Below the pieces are notes generated by a model. That model did no database searches and was not told where the DNA came from. It was given only the letters and a program-made list of their open reading frames with translations. This document shows positions 8,066 through 18,249 of a stretch of 64,000 nucleotides of DNA, piece after piece. The translations under genes were made by a program, and so were the position numbers. Positions within the stretch are counted from its first letter, which is position 1. Every line of letters begins with the position of its first letter. Where the stretch lies: positions 1 to 64,000 of the forward strand of contig DAIOWV010000013.1 in NCBI GenBank assembly GCA_036758285.1, given 5' to 3'. This DNA is from Taishania sp036758285 (lineage in GTDB: Bacteria > Bacteroidota > Bacteroidia > Flavobacteriales_D > Crocinitomicaceae).

Positions 8066-11000
8066 TTATTGTTTTACAAACTTAATCGTATAATCACTTA
8101 ATGTGATAAAGTAAATACCTGTAGACAAGTTGCTTAATTCGAATGTTTCAGTTTTTTCAAGAATTATTCCTTCTTGAATTGTGTTCCCAGCAATATTTGA
8201 TATTTTGTAATTCATACCAATAAACTCAACACCACTTTCCAAAATGATCGTTTCTGTAAACGGATTTGGATATAAATTAGGGTGAATTTTAGTATCTAAA
8301 TCTTTAATACTAAGTGAATTTATTGTTGTACAAGCACTCGTGTCACTGCAATTGTTTTCAGTTACGATTACCGCATATTGACCATTTTCAACTGGTGTAA
8401 ATGATGAACTTGTAGCTCCTGAAATTGGAAGTGAAGTTGTACAATTTATCCATTGAAAACTTGATGTATTTGATGCTGAGCTACTTATTGTATTTCCAGA
8501 AACACTTGTTGATGTATTTACTGAGTTAACAGTAACAGTCATTGATGTGTTTGAAGCACATTGACCTGTGTTTGGAGTGAATGTATAAGTTGTTGTTGTC
8601 GTGTTGTCAACAGCAGGGCTCCATGTTCCATTAATTCCATTCGTTGAACTATTAAGCAATGTGAAATTCGATCCTGAACAAATTGGTGCAATTGCATTGA
8701 AAGTAGGCGTAATTGGAGAATTAACAGTAATTGTCAGAGAGTTACTCGTAATCGGTGTGCTACTTGCACAAGACGAATTACTTGTCAACACACATGTGAT
8801 AACATCCCCATTATTGTTTGCAGTAGAAGTGTATGTTGATAATCCTGTTCCAACATTTGAACCGTTACGTTTCCATTGGTACACCGGAGTAGAACCACCA
8901 CCTGTGATAGTACTGGAAAATACAATTTGTTGTCCTTGACAAATAGTTGAACCTTGATTACTGGTGATTGAAATAGTTGGAGTTATACTTGTATTTACTA
9001 ACATTGTTAGTGAATTACTTGTTACTGGAGAAGTGTTAGCACAAGGTGAATTACTTGTCAAAATACATGTAATAACATCCCCATTGTTGTTTGCACTAGA
9101 AGTGTAGGTTGCTAAACCTGTTCCCACATTCGAACCATTTCTTTTCCATTGATAAGTAGGATTAGTTCCTCCATTTGTATTGGTAGCAGAATAAATTACT
9201 TGTTGTCCTTGACAAATTTCGGTTCCTTGATTACTCGAAATGGTAACTGTTGGTATAACATTTGAATTAACTGTTAATGTTAAAGAATTACTTATAACTG
9301 TTGAAGGATCTCCACAAGCAACATCACTCATAAGTACACACGTAATGACATCCCCATTGTTATTTGAGTTAGATGTATAAGTTGTTAAACCTGTCCCCAC
9401 ATTCGAGCCATTTCTTTTCCATTGATAAGTAGGGTTAGTTCCGCCATTTGTAATTGTAGCAGTATAAATTACTTGCTGACCTTGACAAAATTCAGTTCCT
9501 TGATTACTTGTGATTGAAATTGTTGGAGTAATAGATGCATTTACGGTTATTGAAATTGCATTACTTGTTGCCGTTGTCGGTGAAGCACAAGGAGCATTAC
9601 TAGTCATAACACAAGTTATACTGCTTCCATTTGTTAATGTGTTTGAAGTATAAGTAGCACTATTTGTTCCAACATTTGACCCATTTGATTTCCATTGATA
9701 ACTAGGTGTTACTCCTCCATTCGTCGGTGTTGCTGTAAAAGTAACAGATTCACCCTGACAAATTGTAGTTGCAGTTGAGCTAATTGAAACAGATGGTGTA
9801 CATGAAGCTGGAGGTGGACCAACCACACAAATATTAAAATTATAGGAATTTAATTCAGTAGAAGCACTTAATACTCGGATATAGTATGTATTTCCAATTA
9901 CAAAATTTGTTCCTGAAAAATTTTCAGAAGATGAAGAACTGGAGTTTTGACATGCTAAAACATTTCCGTTACAACTGTTTTCAAAAATTTGAATTGCAGG
10001 ATTTAGATAGGTTGTTCCAACAGCAGCTACATTAACGTTCATAGTTGTTGCTGTCGCTGTAAATGAATACCAAACATCTTGAATAGCAAAAGAGGCACAT
10101 GTTGGTGTTGGACCATTTAACATTGCTCCGCTGAAAGTTCCTGACGTATTTGAACAAGTAGAGTTGGGAGTTAAGACTCTTGCATTTGCACAATCATCAT
10201 TGATAGGTTTTGGATATTTGACAATACAAATATTGAAATTATATGTTTCTAGACTTGTACTCGCATTTAAAACTCTTACAAAGTATACTTTTCCAGGTAC
10301 AAAATTATTATTGTAATAACTTTCACTTGACCCTGTTGAAGTATTTTGGCATATGAAAAGCGGACCACTACAACTATTTTCGAAAATTTGAATTGCAGGA
10401 TCTAAGTATGTTGTTCCAGAAGCAGCAACACTTACTCTCATGATAGAATCTGTAGCTGTAAATTTATACCATAGGTCTTGAACAGCATATGTTGGGCATG
10501 ATGGAGTTGGACCATTTAACATTGCACCACTGAAAGACCCAAGTGTATTGGTACATGTTGTATTAGGTGTTAATTCGATCGCGTTGCTACAAGCATCATT
10601 TGTTGGGCTAGGATACTTTTTAAGACAAATATTAAAGTTAATAGTAGTAATGGTTGAAGAAGCATTGAAAACTCGAATGTAGTACAATTGTCCAGGTATG
10701 AAATCATTGTTCATATAACTTTCTGACCAGCCTAATCCTGAACCATTTTTACAGTATTGTACAGTACCACCACAAGATGCTTGAATTATTTCAAATCCAT
10801 GATCTAAACCAGATTCTGATATAAGATTTATACTCATAGTTTGATCTGTCGCTGTAAATTTAAACCAAATGTCTTGTGAAATATTTACTCCACATGAAGG
10901 TGTAGTAGCTCCACTTTCAAGTAAAGCTCCACTAAAACTAGTAGCGATGTTTCCACATGTTAAAGATGGTGTTAATTCGATTGCATTGGAGCATTCATCA

Positions 11001-11863
11001 TTTACAGGTCTTGGATATTTTCTGACACAAATATTAAAGTTATTAGTTACAATGTTACCATATGCATTGAAAACCCTAACTAAATATTCTTGTCCAGGTA
11101 TGAAGTCATTATCCATGTAAGACTCTGACCAACCTAATCCTGAACCATTTTTACAGTATTTTATTGTTCCACCACCACAAGTTCCTTGAATTATTTCAAA
11201 TCCATGATCTAAGTCAGAATCTGATGTAAGGCTTATACCCATTGTTGGATCAGTAGCAGTGAATTTAAACCAAATGTCTTGTGAAATACTTGGTCCACAT
11301 GAAGGTGTAGTAGCTCCACTTTCAAGTAATGCCCCACTAAAACTAGTAGCGATATTCCCACATGTTAATGTTGGAGTTAATTCGATTGCATTGCTACAAG
11401 CATCATTTATTGGACTTGGATAGTTTCTAAGACAAATGTTAAAACTTGCTGAACTTGTTGTTGCCGAAGCATTAAATACTCGGATAAAATATTCTTGACC
11501 AACTAAAAAATTATTAGCTATTTTATTTTCTGACCATCCAGCACCAGATTCATTTGTACAACTCATTACTGTACCACCACAAGAACCTTGAATAATTTCA
11601 AATCCATGATTTAATCCCGATGTTGAAGATAGAGTAACTCGCATGGTAGGATCAGTTGCTGTAAATTTAAACCAGATATCTTGCGAAGAATTGCTTGCAC
11701 AAGTAGGTGCAGAACCATTTAATGTTGCTCCGCTAAATGTTGCAGATGTGTTTACACAAGTTGAGTTAGGTGTTAAGACTATTGCATTAGCGCATTCGTC
11801 ATTTGCAAATGCAGTCACAAAACAAAGTGAAAACAAAGTAAAGTTTAATATTTTTTTTAGCAT
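8066..11863 (-). CDS. Large repeat-built T9SS type A secreted protein
   Basis: 1265-residue predicted surface or secreted protein. A signal peptide covers residues 1-20 (ends CFVTAFA). Five tandem ~133-residue beta-sandwich repeats follow (~22-685), each opening ND(E/A/D)C.NA..LTP..TC and containing QDIWFKFTATD, similar to pre-peptidase C-like domains. Next come four ~91-residue Ig-like repeats (~686-1060) with CQGQQV, YQWKRNGSNVGTG and NNNGDVITC, then one more Ig-like segment. The C-terminus (~1190-1265) is a type A sorting domain: LYPNPF, ISNIAGN, LSTGIYFITL, ending IKFVKQ. No catalytic domain is visible, so a structural or adhesive role is inferred. It is flanked by its own terminator and a -7 element. 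Confidence 0.88.
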   Translation of the reverse strand: MLKKILNFTLFSLCFVTAFANDECANAIVLTPNSTCVNTSATFSGATLNGSAPTCASNSSQDIWFKFTATDPTMRVTLSSTSGLNHGFEIIQGSCGGTVMSCTNESGAGWSENKIANNFLVGQEYFIRVFNASATTSSASFNICLRNYPSPINDACSNAIELTPTLTCGNIATSFSGALLESGATTPSCGPSISQDIWFKFTATDPTMGISLTSDSDLDHGFEIIQGTCGGGTIKYCKNGSGLGWSESYMDNDFIPGQEYLVRVFNAYGNIVTNNFNICVRKYPRPVNDECSNAIELTPSLTCGNIATSFSGALLESGATTPSCGVNISQDIWFKFTATDQTMSINLISESGLDHGFEIIQASCGGTVQYCKNGSGLGWSESYMNNDFIPGQLYYIRVFNASSTITTINFNICLKKYPSPTNDACSNAIELTPNTTCTNTLGSFSGAMLNGPTPSCPTYAVQDLWYKFTATDSIMRVSVAASGTTYLDPAIQIFENSCSGPLFICQNTSTGSSESYYNNNFVPGKVYFVRVLNASTSLETYNFNICIVKYPKPINDDCANARVLTPNSTCSNTSGTFSGAMLNGPTPTCASFAIQDVWYSFTATATTMNVNVAAVGTTYLNPAIQIFENSCNGNVLACQNSSSSSSENFSGTNFVIGNTYYIRVLSASTELNSYNFNICVVGPPPASCTPSVSISSTATTICQGESVTFTATPTNGGVTPSYQWKSNGSNVGTNSATYTSNTLTNGSSITCVMTSNAPCASPTTATSNAISITVNASITPTISITSNQGTEFCQGQQVIYTATITNGGTNPTYQWKRNGSNVGTGLTTYTSNSNNNGDVITCVLMSDVACGDPSTVISNSLTLTVNSNVIPTVTISSNQGTEICQGQQVIYSATNTNGGTNPTYQWKRNGSNVGTGLATYTSSANNNGDVITCILTSNSPCANTSPVTSNSLTMLVNTSITPTISITSNQGSTICQGQQIVFSSTITGGGSTPVYQWKRNGSNVGTGLSTYTSTANNNGDVITCVLTSNSSCASSTPITSNSLTITVNSPITPTFNAIAPICSGSNFTLLNSSTNGINGTWSPAVDNTTTTTYTFTPNTGQCASNTSMTVTVNSVNTSTSVSGNTISSSASNTSSFQWINCTTSLPISGATSSSFTPVENGQYAVIVTENNCSDTSACTTINSLSIKDLDTKIHPNLYPNPFTETIILESGVEFIGMNYKISNIAGNTIQEGIILEKTETFELSNLSTGIYFITLSDYTIKFVKQ
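8683..9805 (-). repeat. Four tandem Ig-like coding repeats
   Basis: Four ~273-base units encode Ig-like domains of about 91 residues. Units 2-4 are close at DNA level, sharing long stretches around the YQWKRNGSNVGTG codons (near 8865, 9140 and 9410). Unit 1, nearest the 9.8 kb end, is more diverged. Confidence 0.85.
9808..11800 (-). repeat. Five tandem ~133-residue coding repeats
   Basis: Five units of about 400 bases. Units 2 and 3 are the most alike at DNA level: long near-identical blocks recur 405 bases apart, for example those starting near 10870 and 11275. That indicates recent duplication or gene conversion. Confidence 0.85.
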
Positions 11864-11884
11864 GTTTTTTAGATAAAAGAGTCA

Positions 11885-11892
11885 CAAATTTA
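11885..11892 (-). promoter_or_regulatory. -7 promoter element for the T9SS type A repeat protein
   Basis: The minus strand reads TAAATTTG, matching TAnnTTTG, 21 bases upstream of the ATG at 11863. No convincing TTG upstream element is seen. Confidence 0.4.
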
Positions 11893-11968
11893 ATTGATGA
11901 GATTTCATTTTTCGTTAATTATTGTTGCAATTTCGTGTAGTAGTGTTGTGTTAAGTTGTTCATAAATA

Positions 11969-14578
11969 TTAGTTTATGTATTTTTTAGGGCTTTCCCCAA
12001 AGTGTTCGGTAAAAGATTTTGTAAAATATGATTGGCTGTTAAATCCACATTGATAAGCAATTTCTGTTACATTGCCTTCATTGTTTTTTAACATGTCTTT
12101 TGCTTTTTCAAGACGAATCATACGAATGAAATTCGTTGTTGAAAATCCCGTTAAAGCAGAAATTTTTCGATGTAATTGACTTCTACTTATTGCGATATCA
12201 TCAGCCAATTCGTTTACCGAATATTCATGATTATCAATGTTGGTAATCACTAAATTGATTAATTTATTTATGTACGAATTATTACTTTTAATTCGTTCTT
12301 CAAAAGCTTTTTCAGAATGAATAGATTTTTTATAATCTTCTCTATTTTTTTGAGATGTTGAATATAAATTCCTAACCGTCAACTTTAATTCTTCTGGTGA
12401 AAATGGTTTAGGAATGTATGAATCTGCACCAAATTCTAAACCAATTAATCTGTTTTCCAAAGCATTTTTTGCTGAAAATAAAACAACAGGAAGATGATCG
12501 GTTAAATCATTTGATTTAATCTCTTGAAGCAATTCAATTCCATCTTTTTCAGGCATCATTACATCTGTTAAAATGATATCCGGAAGAATTTCGTTTACAC
12601 TTTGTATAGCTTGATTTCCATTGGAAACACGAATGATAGAAAATGTGTCCTTTAATATTGAAATAGTAAAGTTTGCCATATCATCATCATCTTCTACCAA
12701 CAAGAGTAAAGGTGTGTTTTCAGTTATTACAGACGAATTCTGACTAATAGACGAATTTTCTAAAGGTATAGACACATAAAATGTTGTTCCTGTCGAATCA
12801 CTTATTAAATTAATGCTACCTTTCAATAACTCAATTAGATCATTTACTAATGACAATCCGATTCCTGATCCTGATGTAGTTGAAGCTGTTTGACTTCCAC
12901 GATAAAATCGATTAAAAATTTTCTTTTGTTCATTTTTAGGAATTCCATTACCATTGTCATTCACTTCTAAGTATAGTTTTTCTTTGTCAATTAAAGCTTT
13001 TACTATAATTTTTGAATTGTTTGGACTATATTTTATTGCATTTTCAATAAGGTTTGTAAGAATTTTTTCTAAAGCATTGGAAGGATAAGAACAATTAGAA
13101 TCATTTTCCAGGTGTTCAAAAATTAATTCAGTTTGTTTTGATGCCAACTCTGACTTAAAAGTCGTAATGATTGAAGAAATAAAGTTGTTTAGTTCACCAT
13201 ATTGATAATGTACCTGATACGTGTTTTTACCAAGTTTAGAAGTGTCTAAAAGCTCATTCACTAAGTTTATTAATTTCTTGGAATTTCTTTCCATTAATAA
13301 AATATGTTCTTGATCTTCTAATTTTGAAGTCTGCTTCATTAATTGAATTGGTCCATCGATCAATGTTAAAGGCGTGCGAATGTCATGTATAATGTTCTCA
13401 AATAACTTTAGTTTCTCTCGTTCAAACGCTTGAGTTATTTTTCTTCTTTGTAGAATGAAATAAACAGTTAGAATAATTATTGCAAATATCAATATTGAAC
13501 AATAAATGATTAAGTTTTTTTGATTTTGACTTTTTTGAATCTGTTGTTTTTGTTGCCCAATTTCTTTTTCTTTTTTTTCACTTTGATAGCGAATTTCTAA
13601 TTCTTCAATTTCCTTTTGTTTCTCAATAGTAAATAGACGTTGGTTGACATCAAATTGTCTTTGCTTAAATAAATAAGCATTTTTATAATCCTTTATGGAG
13701 TCATAAACAGCACTTATGCGACCATATAAATTAGGTTTGTATTGATCTTCAACTCTTAAGTCGTTTGTTGAGATTGCATTCTGCATGTATTCAATAGCTT
13801 TGGAGTAGTTTTTACTAGAAAAATAATAATCACCAATGTTCTGATAAGCATTCATCATAATGAGGAGATCATTACTTTTTTTTGCCATTTCAAGACTTTT
13901 TTGATAATAATATAATATTGAATCAGAATTAGGGGACGACATTTGATAATTTGCTCCTAAAGAATTGTATATCGAAGATAAATAGTTAAATTCTTTATGC
14001 TTTGTTAGTATTTTCTCAGTTTCAAAAAGCGTTTGTCTGGACTTTTCATAATCTCCTGATATAATTTGAAGTGAGGCAAGATTGGCTTGAATGACCGAAT
14101 AATATTTATAATCTTTAGCCTCTTTTTTTGATTTTGCAGCTAGAATAAAATATTGCTCAGATTTATTTAAATTACTTGAAAGATAATAACTAACTCCTAT
14201 CCCATTATACAGAGTACCCAATAAACCATGGTCATTAATTTTTTCAGCTAGTTTAACTCCTTGCAGATAGTTTTTTATGGATTCGGAAATGTTGTTTTTC
14301 TTCTGATAGGCTTCTCCTTTGATTGAAAATGAGCGGCTTTGTAAGCGAATATCATTTTTGGATTTACCAATTTCATATCCAATTTCAGCAAAATGAATAC
14401 TTGAATCTGGAAAGGAGACAAGATATTGATTGGCTAAATCAAGATATAAATTACCTTTTTTTACACCTTTATTTTTACTTATTAGATGATTTAATGAGTC
14501 AACTTTACTTTGTGAAAATGTTGTATGATTCGCACAAACAATGAAGAATAAGGCAATACAACAAATTATTTTACTCAT
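11969..14578 (-). CDS. TPR-containing hybrid histidine kinase with response regulator and AraC output domains
   Basis: 869-residue single-chain two-component system. A signal peptide (1-23, ends TTFSQ) leads to a sensor region of TPR-like helical repeats (~40-300; NYLQGVKLAEKI, GIGVSYYLSSNLNKSEQYF). A coiled segment (QKEIEELEIRYQSEKKEKEI) and one membrane helix (~353-374) follow. The kinase core has the H-box NIIHDIRTPL (~400) and an ATPase domain with NAIKYSP, DNGNGIP, RFYRG and GSGIGLSLV. The receiver (~630-745) has LLLVEDDDDMA, LTDVMMPEKDG and the PKPF lysine. The end is an AraC-type helix-turn-helix (YQCGFNSQSYFTKSF, GESPKKYI). The TPRs are probably periplasmic. Targets are unknown; the adjacent T9SS protein, transcribed in the same direction, is one candidate. 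Confidence 0.9.
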   Translation of the reverse strand: MSKIICCIALFFIVCANHTTFSQSKVDSLNHLISKNKGVKKGNLYLDLANQYLVSFPDSSIHFAEIGYEIGKSKNDIRLQSRSFSIKGEAYQKKNNISESIKNYLQGVKLAEKINDHGLLGTLYNGIGVSYYLSSNLNKSEQYFILAAKSKKEAKDYKYYSVIQANLASLQIISGDYEKSRQTLFETEKILTKHKEFNYLSSIYNSLGANYQMSSPNSDSILYYYQKSLEMAKKSNDLLIMMNAYQNIGDYYFSSKNYSKAIEYMQNAISTNDLRVEDQYKPNLYGRISAVYDSIKDYKNAYLFKQRQFDVNQRLFTIEKQKEIEELEIRYQSEKKEKEIGQQKQQIQKSQNQKNLIIYCSILIFAIIILTVYFILQRRKITQAFEREKLKLFENIIHDIRTPLTLIDGPIQLMKQTSKLEDQEHILLMERNSKKLINLVNELLDTSKLGKNTYQVHYQYGELNNFISSIITTFKSELASKQTELIFEHLENDSNCSYPSNALEKILTNLIENAIKYSPNNSKIIVKALIDKEKLYLEVNDNGNGIPKNEQKKIFNRFYRGSQTASTTSGSGIGLSLVNDLIELLKGSINLISDSTGTTFYVSIPLENSSISQNSSVITENTPLLLLVEDDDDMANFTISILKDTFSIIRVSNGNQAIQSVNEILPDIILTDVMMPEKDGIELLQEIKSNDLTDHLPVVLFSAKNALENRLIGLEFGADSYIPKPFSPEELKLTVRNLYSTSQKNREDYKKSIHSEKAFEERIKSNNSYINKLINLVITNIDNHEYSVNELADDIAISRSQLHRKISALTGFSTTNFIRMIRLEKAKDMLKNNEGNVTEIAYQCGFNSQSYFTKSFTEHFGESPKKYIN

Positions 14579-14669
14579 TTTTATTTATTATCAAAAAAAT
14601 TATGATTTATCGATTAATTAATAAAGTGTATATAGACACAAAAGTTAGCAATCTTTAAATTTGATACAA

Positions 14670-14702
14670 AAAAAAGGAGAAATTTTTAATTTCTCCTTTT
14701 TT
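14670..14702 (-). terminator. Rho-independent terminator after asnS
   Basis: AAAAAAGGAGAAA (14670-14682) pairs perfectly with TTTCTCCTTTTTT (14690-14702) around a seven-base loop, just after the asnS stop. The flanking A and T runs allow termination in either direction, but only asnS transcription reaches it from a nearby gene. Confidence 0.85.
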
Positions 14703-14705
14703 ATT

Positions 14706-16157
14706 TTAAAATTCTGCATTTCCAGGTGTTCTTGGAAATGGAATTACATCTCGTATGTTTGTCATACCTGTAACAAACATGATCATTCTTTCAAATCCTA
14801 AACCATATCCAGCGTGTGGAACACTACCGAATTTTCGAGTATCTAGGTACCATGATAAGTCCTCTTCGTGAATACCAAAAGCAGCACATTTTTCTTTTAA
14901 TACATCTAATCGTTCTTCTCGTTGTGAACCACCAACCATTTCACCAATTCCAGGAAACAAAATGTCCATTGCAGCTACCGTTTCTTTTCCAGCCTCACAA
15001 TTGTCATTTCTTCGCATATAAAATGCTTTAAAAGATGCTGGATAATTGGTGATGATAACAGGTCGTTTGTATTCCTTTTCAACTAAATATCGTTCATGTT
15101 CACTCTGTAAGTCTGTACCCCAGTTTACATCATATTTAAATTTTTTCTTTTTATAATGATTTGAATTCATTAAAACATCAATAGCTTCCGTGTAAGTTAT
15201 ACGTTTGAAATCATTATTGATAACGAAATCTAATCGCTCTAATAAAGTTAATTCATTACGCTCGTTTACAGGCTTTGATTGTTGTTCTGATTTCTCACGC
15301 TCATTTAAAAATGCTAAATCATCTTCATAATTGTCAACAACATACTTGCAAATGAATTTCAACATTTCTTCAGCTAAATCCATGTTATCATTCAAATCAT
15401 TAAAAGCGACTTCCGGTTCAATCATCCAAAATTCAGCTAGATGTCGCGAAGTGTTTGAGTTTTCTGCTCGGAATGTAGGGCCAAATGTATAAACTTGTCC
15501 TAAAGCCAATGCTGCTAATTCAGCTTCTAATTGACCAGAAACAGTCAAATTGACTGGCTTTCCAAAAAAGTCTTCTTTGTAGTTAATGCTACCATCTTCA
15601 TTTTTTGGTAATTTTTCTAAATCAAAATTGGTAACATGAAACATTTCCCCTGCACCTTCTGCATCCGAACCAGTAATAATTGGTGAATGAATGTAGAAAA
15701 ACCCTCTGTCATTGAAAAATTTGTGAATAGCATAAGAAACACCATGACGGATACGGAAAACTGCACCGAAAACATTCGTTCTAAAACGTAAATGTGCTTG
15801 GTCTCTTAAGAATTCCAAACTATGTTTTTTAGGTTGCATTACAGTCTTTTGTACATCATCAGGATTTGCTTCTCCAATTATTTCAATAGAGGTAACTTGT
15901 AACTCAACTGATTGACCTGAACCTTGAGATTTTGCAAGAACACCAGTCAAGCCTAGTGCTGCACCAGTTGTAATTTTTTTCAATACAGACTCGTCAAAGT
16001 TTTCAAAATCAATAACAGCTTGTAATGAATGTATGGTTGATCCATCATTTAATTGGATGAAACGATTGCTTCTAAATGCGCGTACCCATCCTTTTACCAC
16101 TAATTCAGTACCAGTTTCAGTACTCTTTAAAACGTCAATAATTTTTATTCTTTTCAT
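14706..16157 (-). CDS. asnS: Asparaginyl-tRNA synthetase
   Basis: 483-residue class IIb aminoacyl-tRNA synthetase charging tRNA-Asn with asparagine. The N-terminal OB-fold anticodon-binding domain starts IIDVLKSTETGTELVVKGWV and includes FIQLNDGSTIHSLQAVI. Class II motif 2 is FRAENSNTSRHLAEFWMIEP and motif 3 is GYGLGFERMIMFVTGMTNIR, followed by the family end PFPRTPGNAEF. Length is typical for AsnRS. The E1 dehydrogenase gene ends 42 bases upstream on the same strand, so they may be cotranscribed. A strong terminator follows. Confidence 0.96.
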   Translation of the reverse strand: MKRIKIIDVLKSTETGTELVVKGWVRAFRSNRFIQLNDGSTIHSLQAVIDFENFDESVLKKITTGAALGLTGVLAKSQGSGQSVELQVTSIEIIGEANPDDVQKTVMQPKKHSLEFLRDQAHLRFRTNVFGAVFRIRHGVSYAIHKFFNDRGFFYIHSPIITGSDAEGAGEMFHVTNFDLEKLPKNEDGSINYKEDFFGKPVNLTVSGQLEAELAALALGQVYTFGPTFRAENSNTSRHLAEFWMIEPEVAFNDLNDNMDLAEEMLKFICKYVVDNYEDDLAFLNEREKSEQQSKPVNERNELTLLERLDFVINNDFKRITYTEAIDVLMNSNHYKKKKFKYDVNWGTDLQSEHERYLVEKEYKRPVIITNYPASFKAFYMRRNDNCEAGKETVAAMDILFPGIGEMVGGSQREERLDVLKEKCAAFGIHEEDLSWYLDTRKFGSVPHAGYGLGFERMIMFVTGMTNIRDVIPFPRTPGNAEF

Positions 16158-16199
16158 GTTTCTGTATATTCCTTGTGTAGTATATTAAAATAACTTGAA

Positions 16200-18203
16200 T
16201 TAATAGTTTAGTAAATTTTTAATAGCTTCCTCAATTCTGTTCTTAGGTAAGAATTGTTGTTCTAAAGGAACAGCAAACGGAATAGGTGTGTCTAATGAAG
16301 CAACTCGTTTTACTGGTGCATCTAAGAACTCAAAACAATTATCAGCAATTAATGCAGCAATTTCACCACCTATACCACCAGTCATGGAATCTTCATGAAG
16401 AACCAATACTCGACCTGTTTTTTTTACAGCTGTATAAACTGTTTCAGTATCTAATGGTAATAAAGTACGTAAATCAATTAGTTCTGCAGAAATTTCTGGA
16501 TTTTTATCTAAAAACTCTTCTGCCCATTGAACCCCTAAACCATAGGTAATAATCGTCAGATCATTTCCTTCTCTAACCTTTCTCGCTTTACCTATTTCAG
16601 TCGTGTAATAACCTGTTGGCACATCTGCTTTTAAACTTCTGTACAAATATTTGTGTTCAAAAAACATTACAGGGTTCGGATCTTCGATTGCAGCAGCTAA
16701 TAATCCTTTAGCATCTTCAGGTGTTGAAGGGTACACCACTTTTAATCCTGGTGTATGGAAAAACCATGCCTCATTTGATTGAGAATGAAAAGGCCCAGCT
16801 GCTGTATTGGCTCCTGTAGGCATACGTACAACAACGTCAGCATTTTCACCCCAACGCCAGTGAAGTTTCGCTAAATTATTAATGATTTGATTGAATCCAC
16901 ACGTAACGAAATCAGCAAATTGCATTTCAACAACAGCTTTCATTCCTGCAATAGACAATCCTAGCCCAGCACCAACAATCGCTGATTCACATATTGGCGT
17001 GTTTCTAACTCTATCTTTACCAAATTGTTCAACAAAACCTTCCGTTACCTTAAAAGCACCACCATACTCAGCAATGTCTTGTCCCATGATAATCAAATCA
17101 GAATATTTTTCCATTGATTGTTTTAAACTATCTTGGATAGCATCAATGAATCGCATTTCTTGTTTCTCACCATTCGGCTCAATTACTTGTTGTTGATAAG
17201 GAGAATAAACATCCTCTAACTCTGTTGTAATTGAAGTTGAAATTAAAGGTTCATTTTGAGCAATTTCAAAATTTGCTTGAATTTCAGATTTAATGGAATC
17301 ATGGATTTCTTTTTCCAATTCATCGGTTAATAATCCTTTTTCTTTTAAAAATAAAGTGTAATTATCAACTGGATCTTGTTTTTTCCACTCATCTTGTAAT
17401 CCTTCCGGATAATATTTTGTGCCAGATGCTTCTTCATGTCCTCGCATTCTGAATGTCATTAATTCAAGAATCACAGGTTTTGAATCTTTCAACATCTTTT
17501 CACGTATTGAACGAACAGTTCTGATTACATCTAAAATATTATTACCATTCACTTGAATGCCTTCAATTCCATAGCCAATACCTTTGTCAATAAATTGTTT
17601 ACAATTGAACTGTTCTATAGAAGGAGTTGATAATCCCCATTGATTATTTTCAATTGCAAAAATAACAGGTAAATCCCAAACAGAAGCAACATTTATAGCT
17701 TCATGAAAATCACCTTCTGAAGCTCCACCATCACCGGTAAATACTAAAGTTGTTTTTTGTTCCTTTTTTACTTTTGAAGCCAATGCAATCCCATCAGCGA
17801 TCCCAAGTTGAGGACCTAAATGAGATATCATCCCAACTAGATTATGTTCTTTAGAACCAAAATGAAAAGATCGGTCTCTACCTTTTGTAAATCCATTTTC
17901 TTTCCCTTGAAATTGAGAGAAAAGGCGATTTAAAGGTATGTTTCTTGTTGTAAATACTCCTAAATTTCTATGCATAGGAAGAATGAACTCATTTTCAGCC
18001 ATCGCATAAGCGCAACCAACAGAGATTCCTTCTTGCCCCCAACCTGAAAACCATTTTGTGATTTTTCCTTGACGAAGCAAGATCAACATTTTTTCTTCGA
18101 TTAATCTCGGATAGATTAATTTTTTGTATATTGAAAGTAACTCAGTATCATCAAATCCTGTTGAATCAAAATCAATATATTTTTTTTCTAATGTTGTTTC
18201 CAT
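16200..18203 (-). CDS. 2-oxoacid dehydrogenase E1, fused alpha and beta subunits (branched-chain type)
   Basis: 667-residue thiamine diphosphate enzyme joining E1 alpha (~1-320) and E1 beta (~345-667). The alpha half has the ThDP motif GDGGASEGDFHEAINVAS...NNQWGLSTP and the phosphorylation-loop-like RMRGHEEASGTKYY. The beta half has MGQDIAEYGGAFKVTEG, TPICESAIVGAGLGLSIAG, MQFADFV, RMPTGANTAAGPFHSQ and a transketolase C-terminal domain (ITYGLGVQWA, LHEDSMTGGIGGEIAA). Fused E1 proteins of this type in Bacteroidota are usually assigned to branched-chain 2-oxoacid decarboxylation, which supplies branched acyl-CoA; pyruvate specificity cannot be excluded. No E2 or E3 gene lies nearby. A -7 element is 39 bases upstream. 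Confidence 0.9.
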   Translation of the reverse strand: METTLEKKYIDFDSTGFDDTELLSIYKKLIYPRLIEEKMLILLRQGKITKWFSGWGQEGISVGCAYAMAENEFILPMHRNLGVFTTRNIPLNRLFSQFQGKENGFTKGRDRSFHFGSKEHNLVGMISHLGPQLGIADGIALASKVKKEQKTTLVFTGDGGASEGDFHEAINVASVWDLPVIFAIENNQWGLSTPSIEQFNCKQFIDKGIGYGIEGIQVNGNNILDVIRTVRSIREKMLKDSKPVILELMTFRMRGHEEASGTKYYPEGLQDEWKKQDPVDNYTLFLKEKGLLTDELEKEIHDSIKSEIQANFEIAQNEPLISTSITTELEDVYSPYQQQVIEPNGEKQEMRFIDAIQDSLKQSMEKYSDLIIMGQDIAEYGGAFKVTEGFVEQFGKDRVRNTPICESAIVGAGLGLSIAGMKAVVEMQFADFVTCGFNQIINNLAKLHWRWGENADVVVRMPTGANTAAGPFHSQSNEAWFFHTPGLKVVYPSTPEDAKGLLAAAIEDPNPVMFFEHKYLYRSLKADVPTGYYTTEIGKARKVREGNDLTIITYGLGVQWAEEFLDKNPEISAELIDLRTLLPLDTETVYTAVKKTGRVLVLHEDSMTGGIGGEIAALIADNCFEFLDAPVKRVASLDTPIPFAVPLEQQFLPKNRIEEAIKNLLNY

Positions 18204-18241
18204 TTTTTTTTTACACTTAAATTTTGAAATGAAATAGGCTA

Positions 18242-18249
18242 CAAATCTA
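18242..18249 (-). promoter_or_regulatory. -7 promoter element for the E1 dehydrogenase
   Basis: The minus strand reads TAGATTTG, matching TAnnTTTG, 39 bases before the ATG at 18203. The upstream TTG element is not evident. Confidence 0.4.

Noticed and set aside
8601..8939. Plus-strand open frame opposite the Ig repeats of the T9SS type A protein
   Set aside because: Shadow of the repeat codons, with no signal peptide or recognisable domain.
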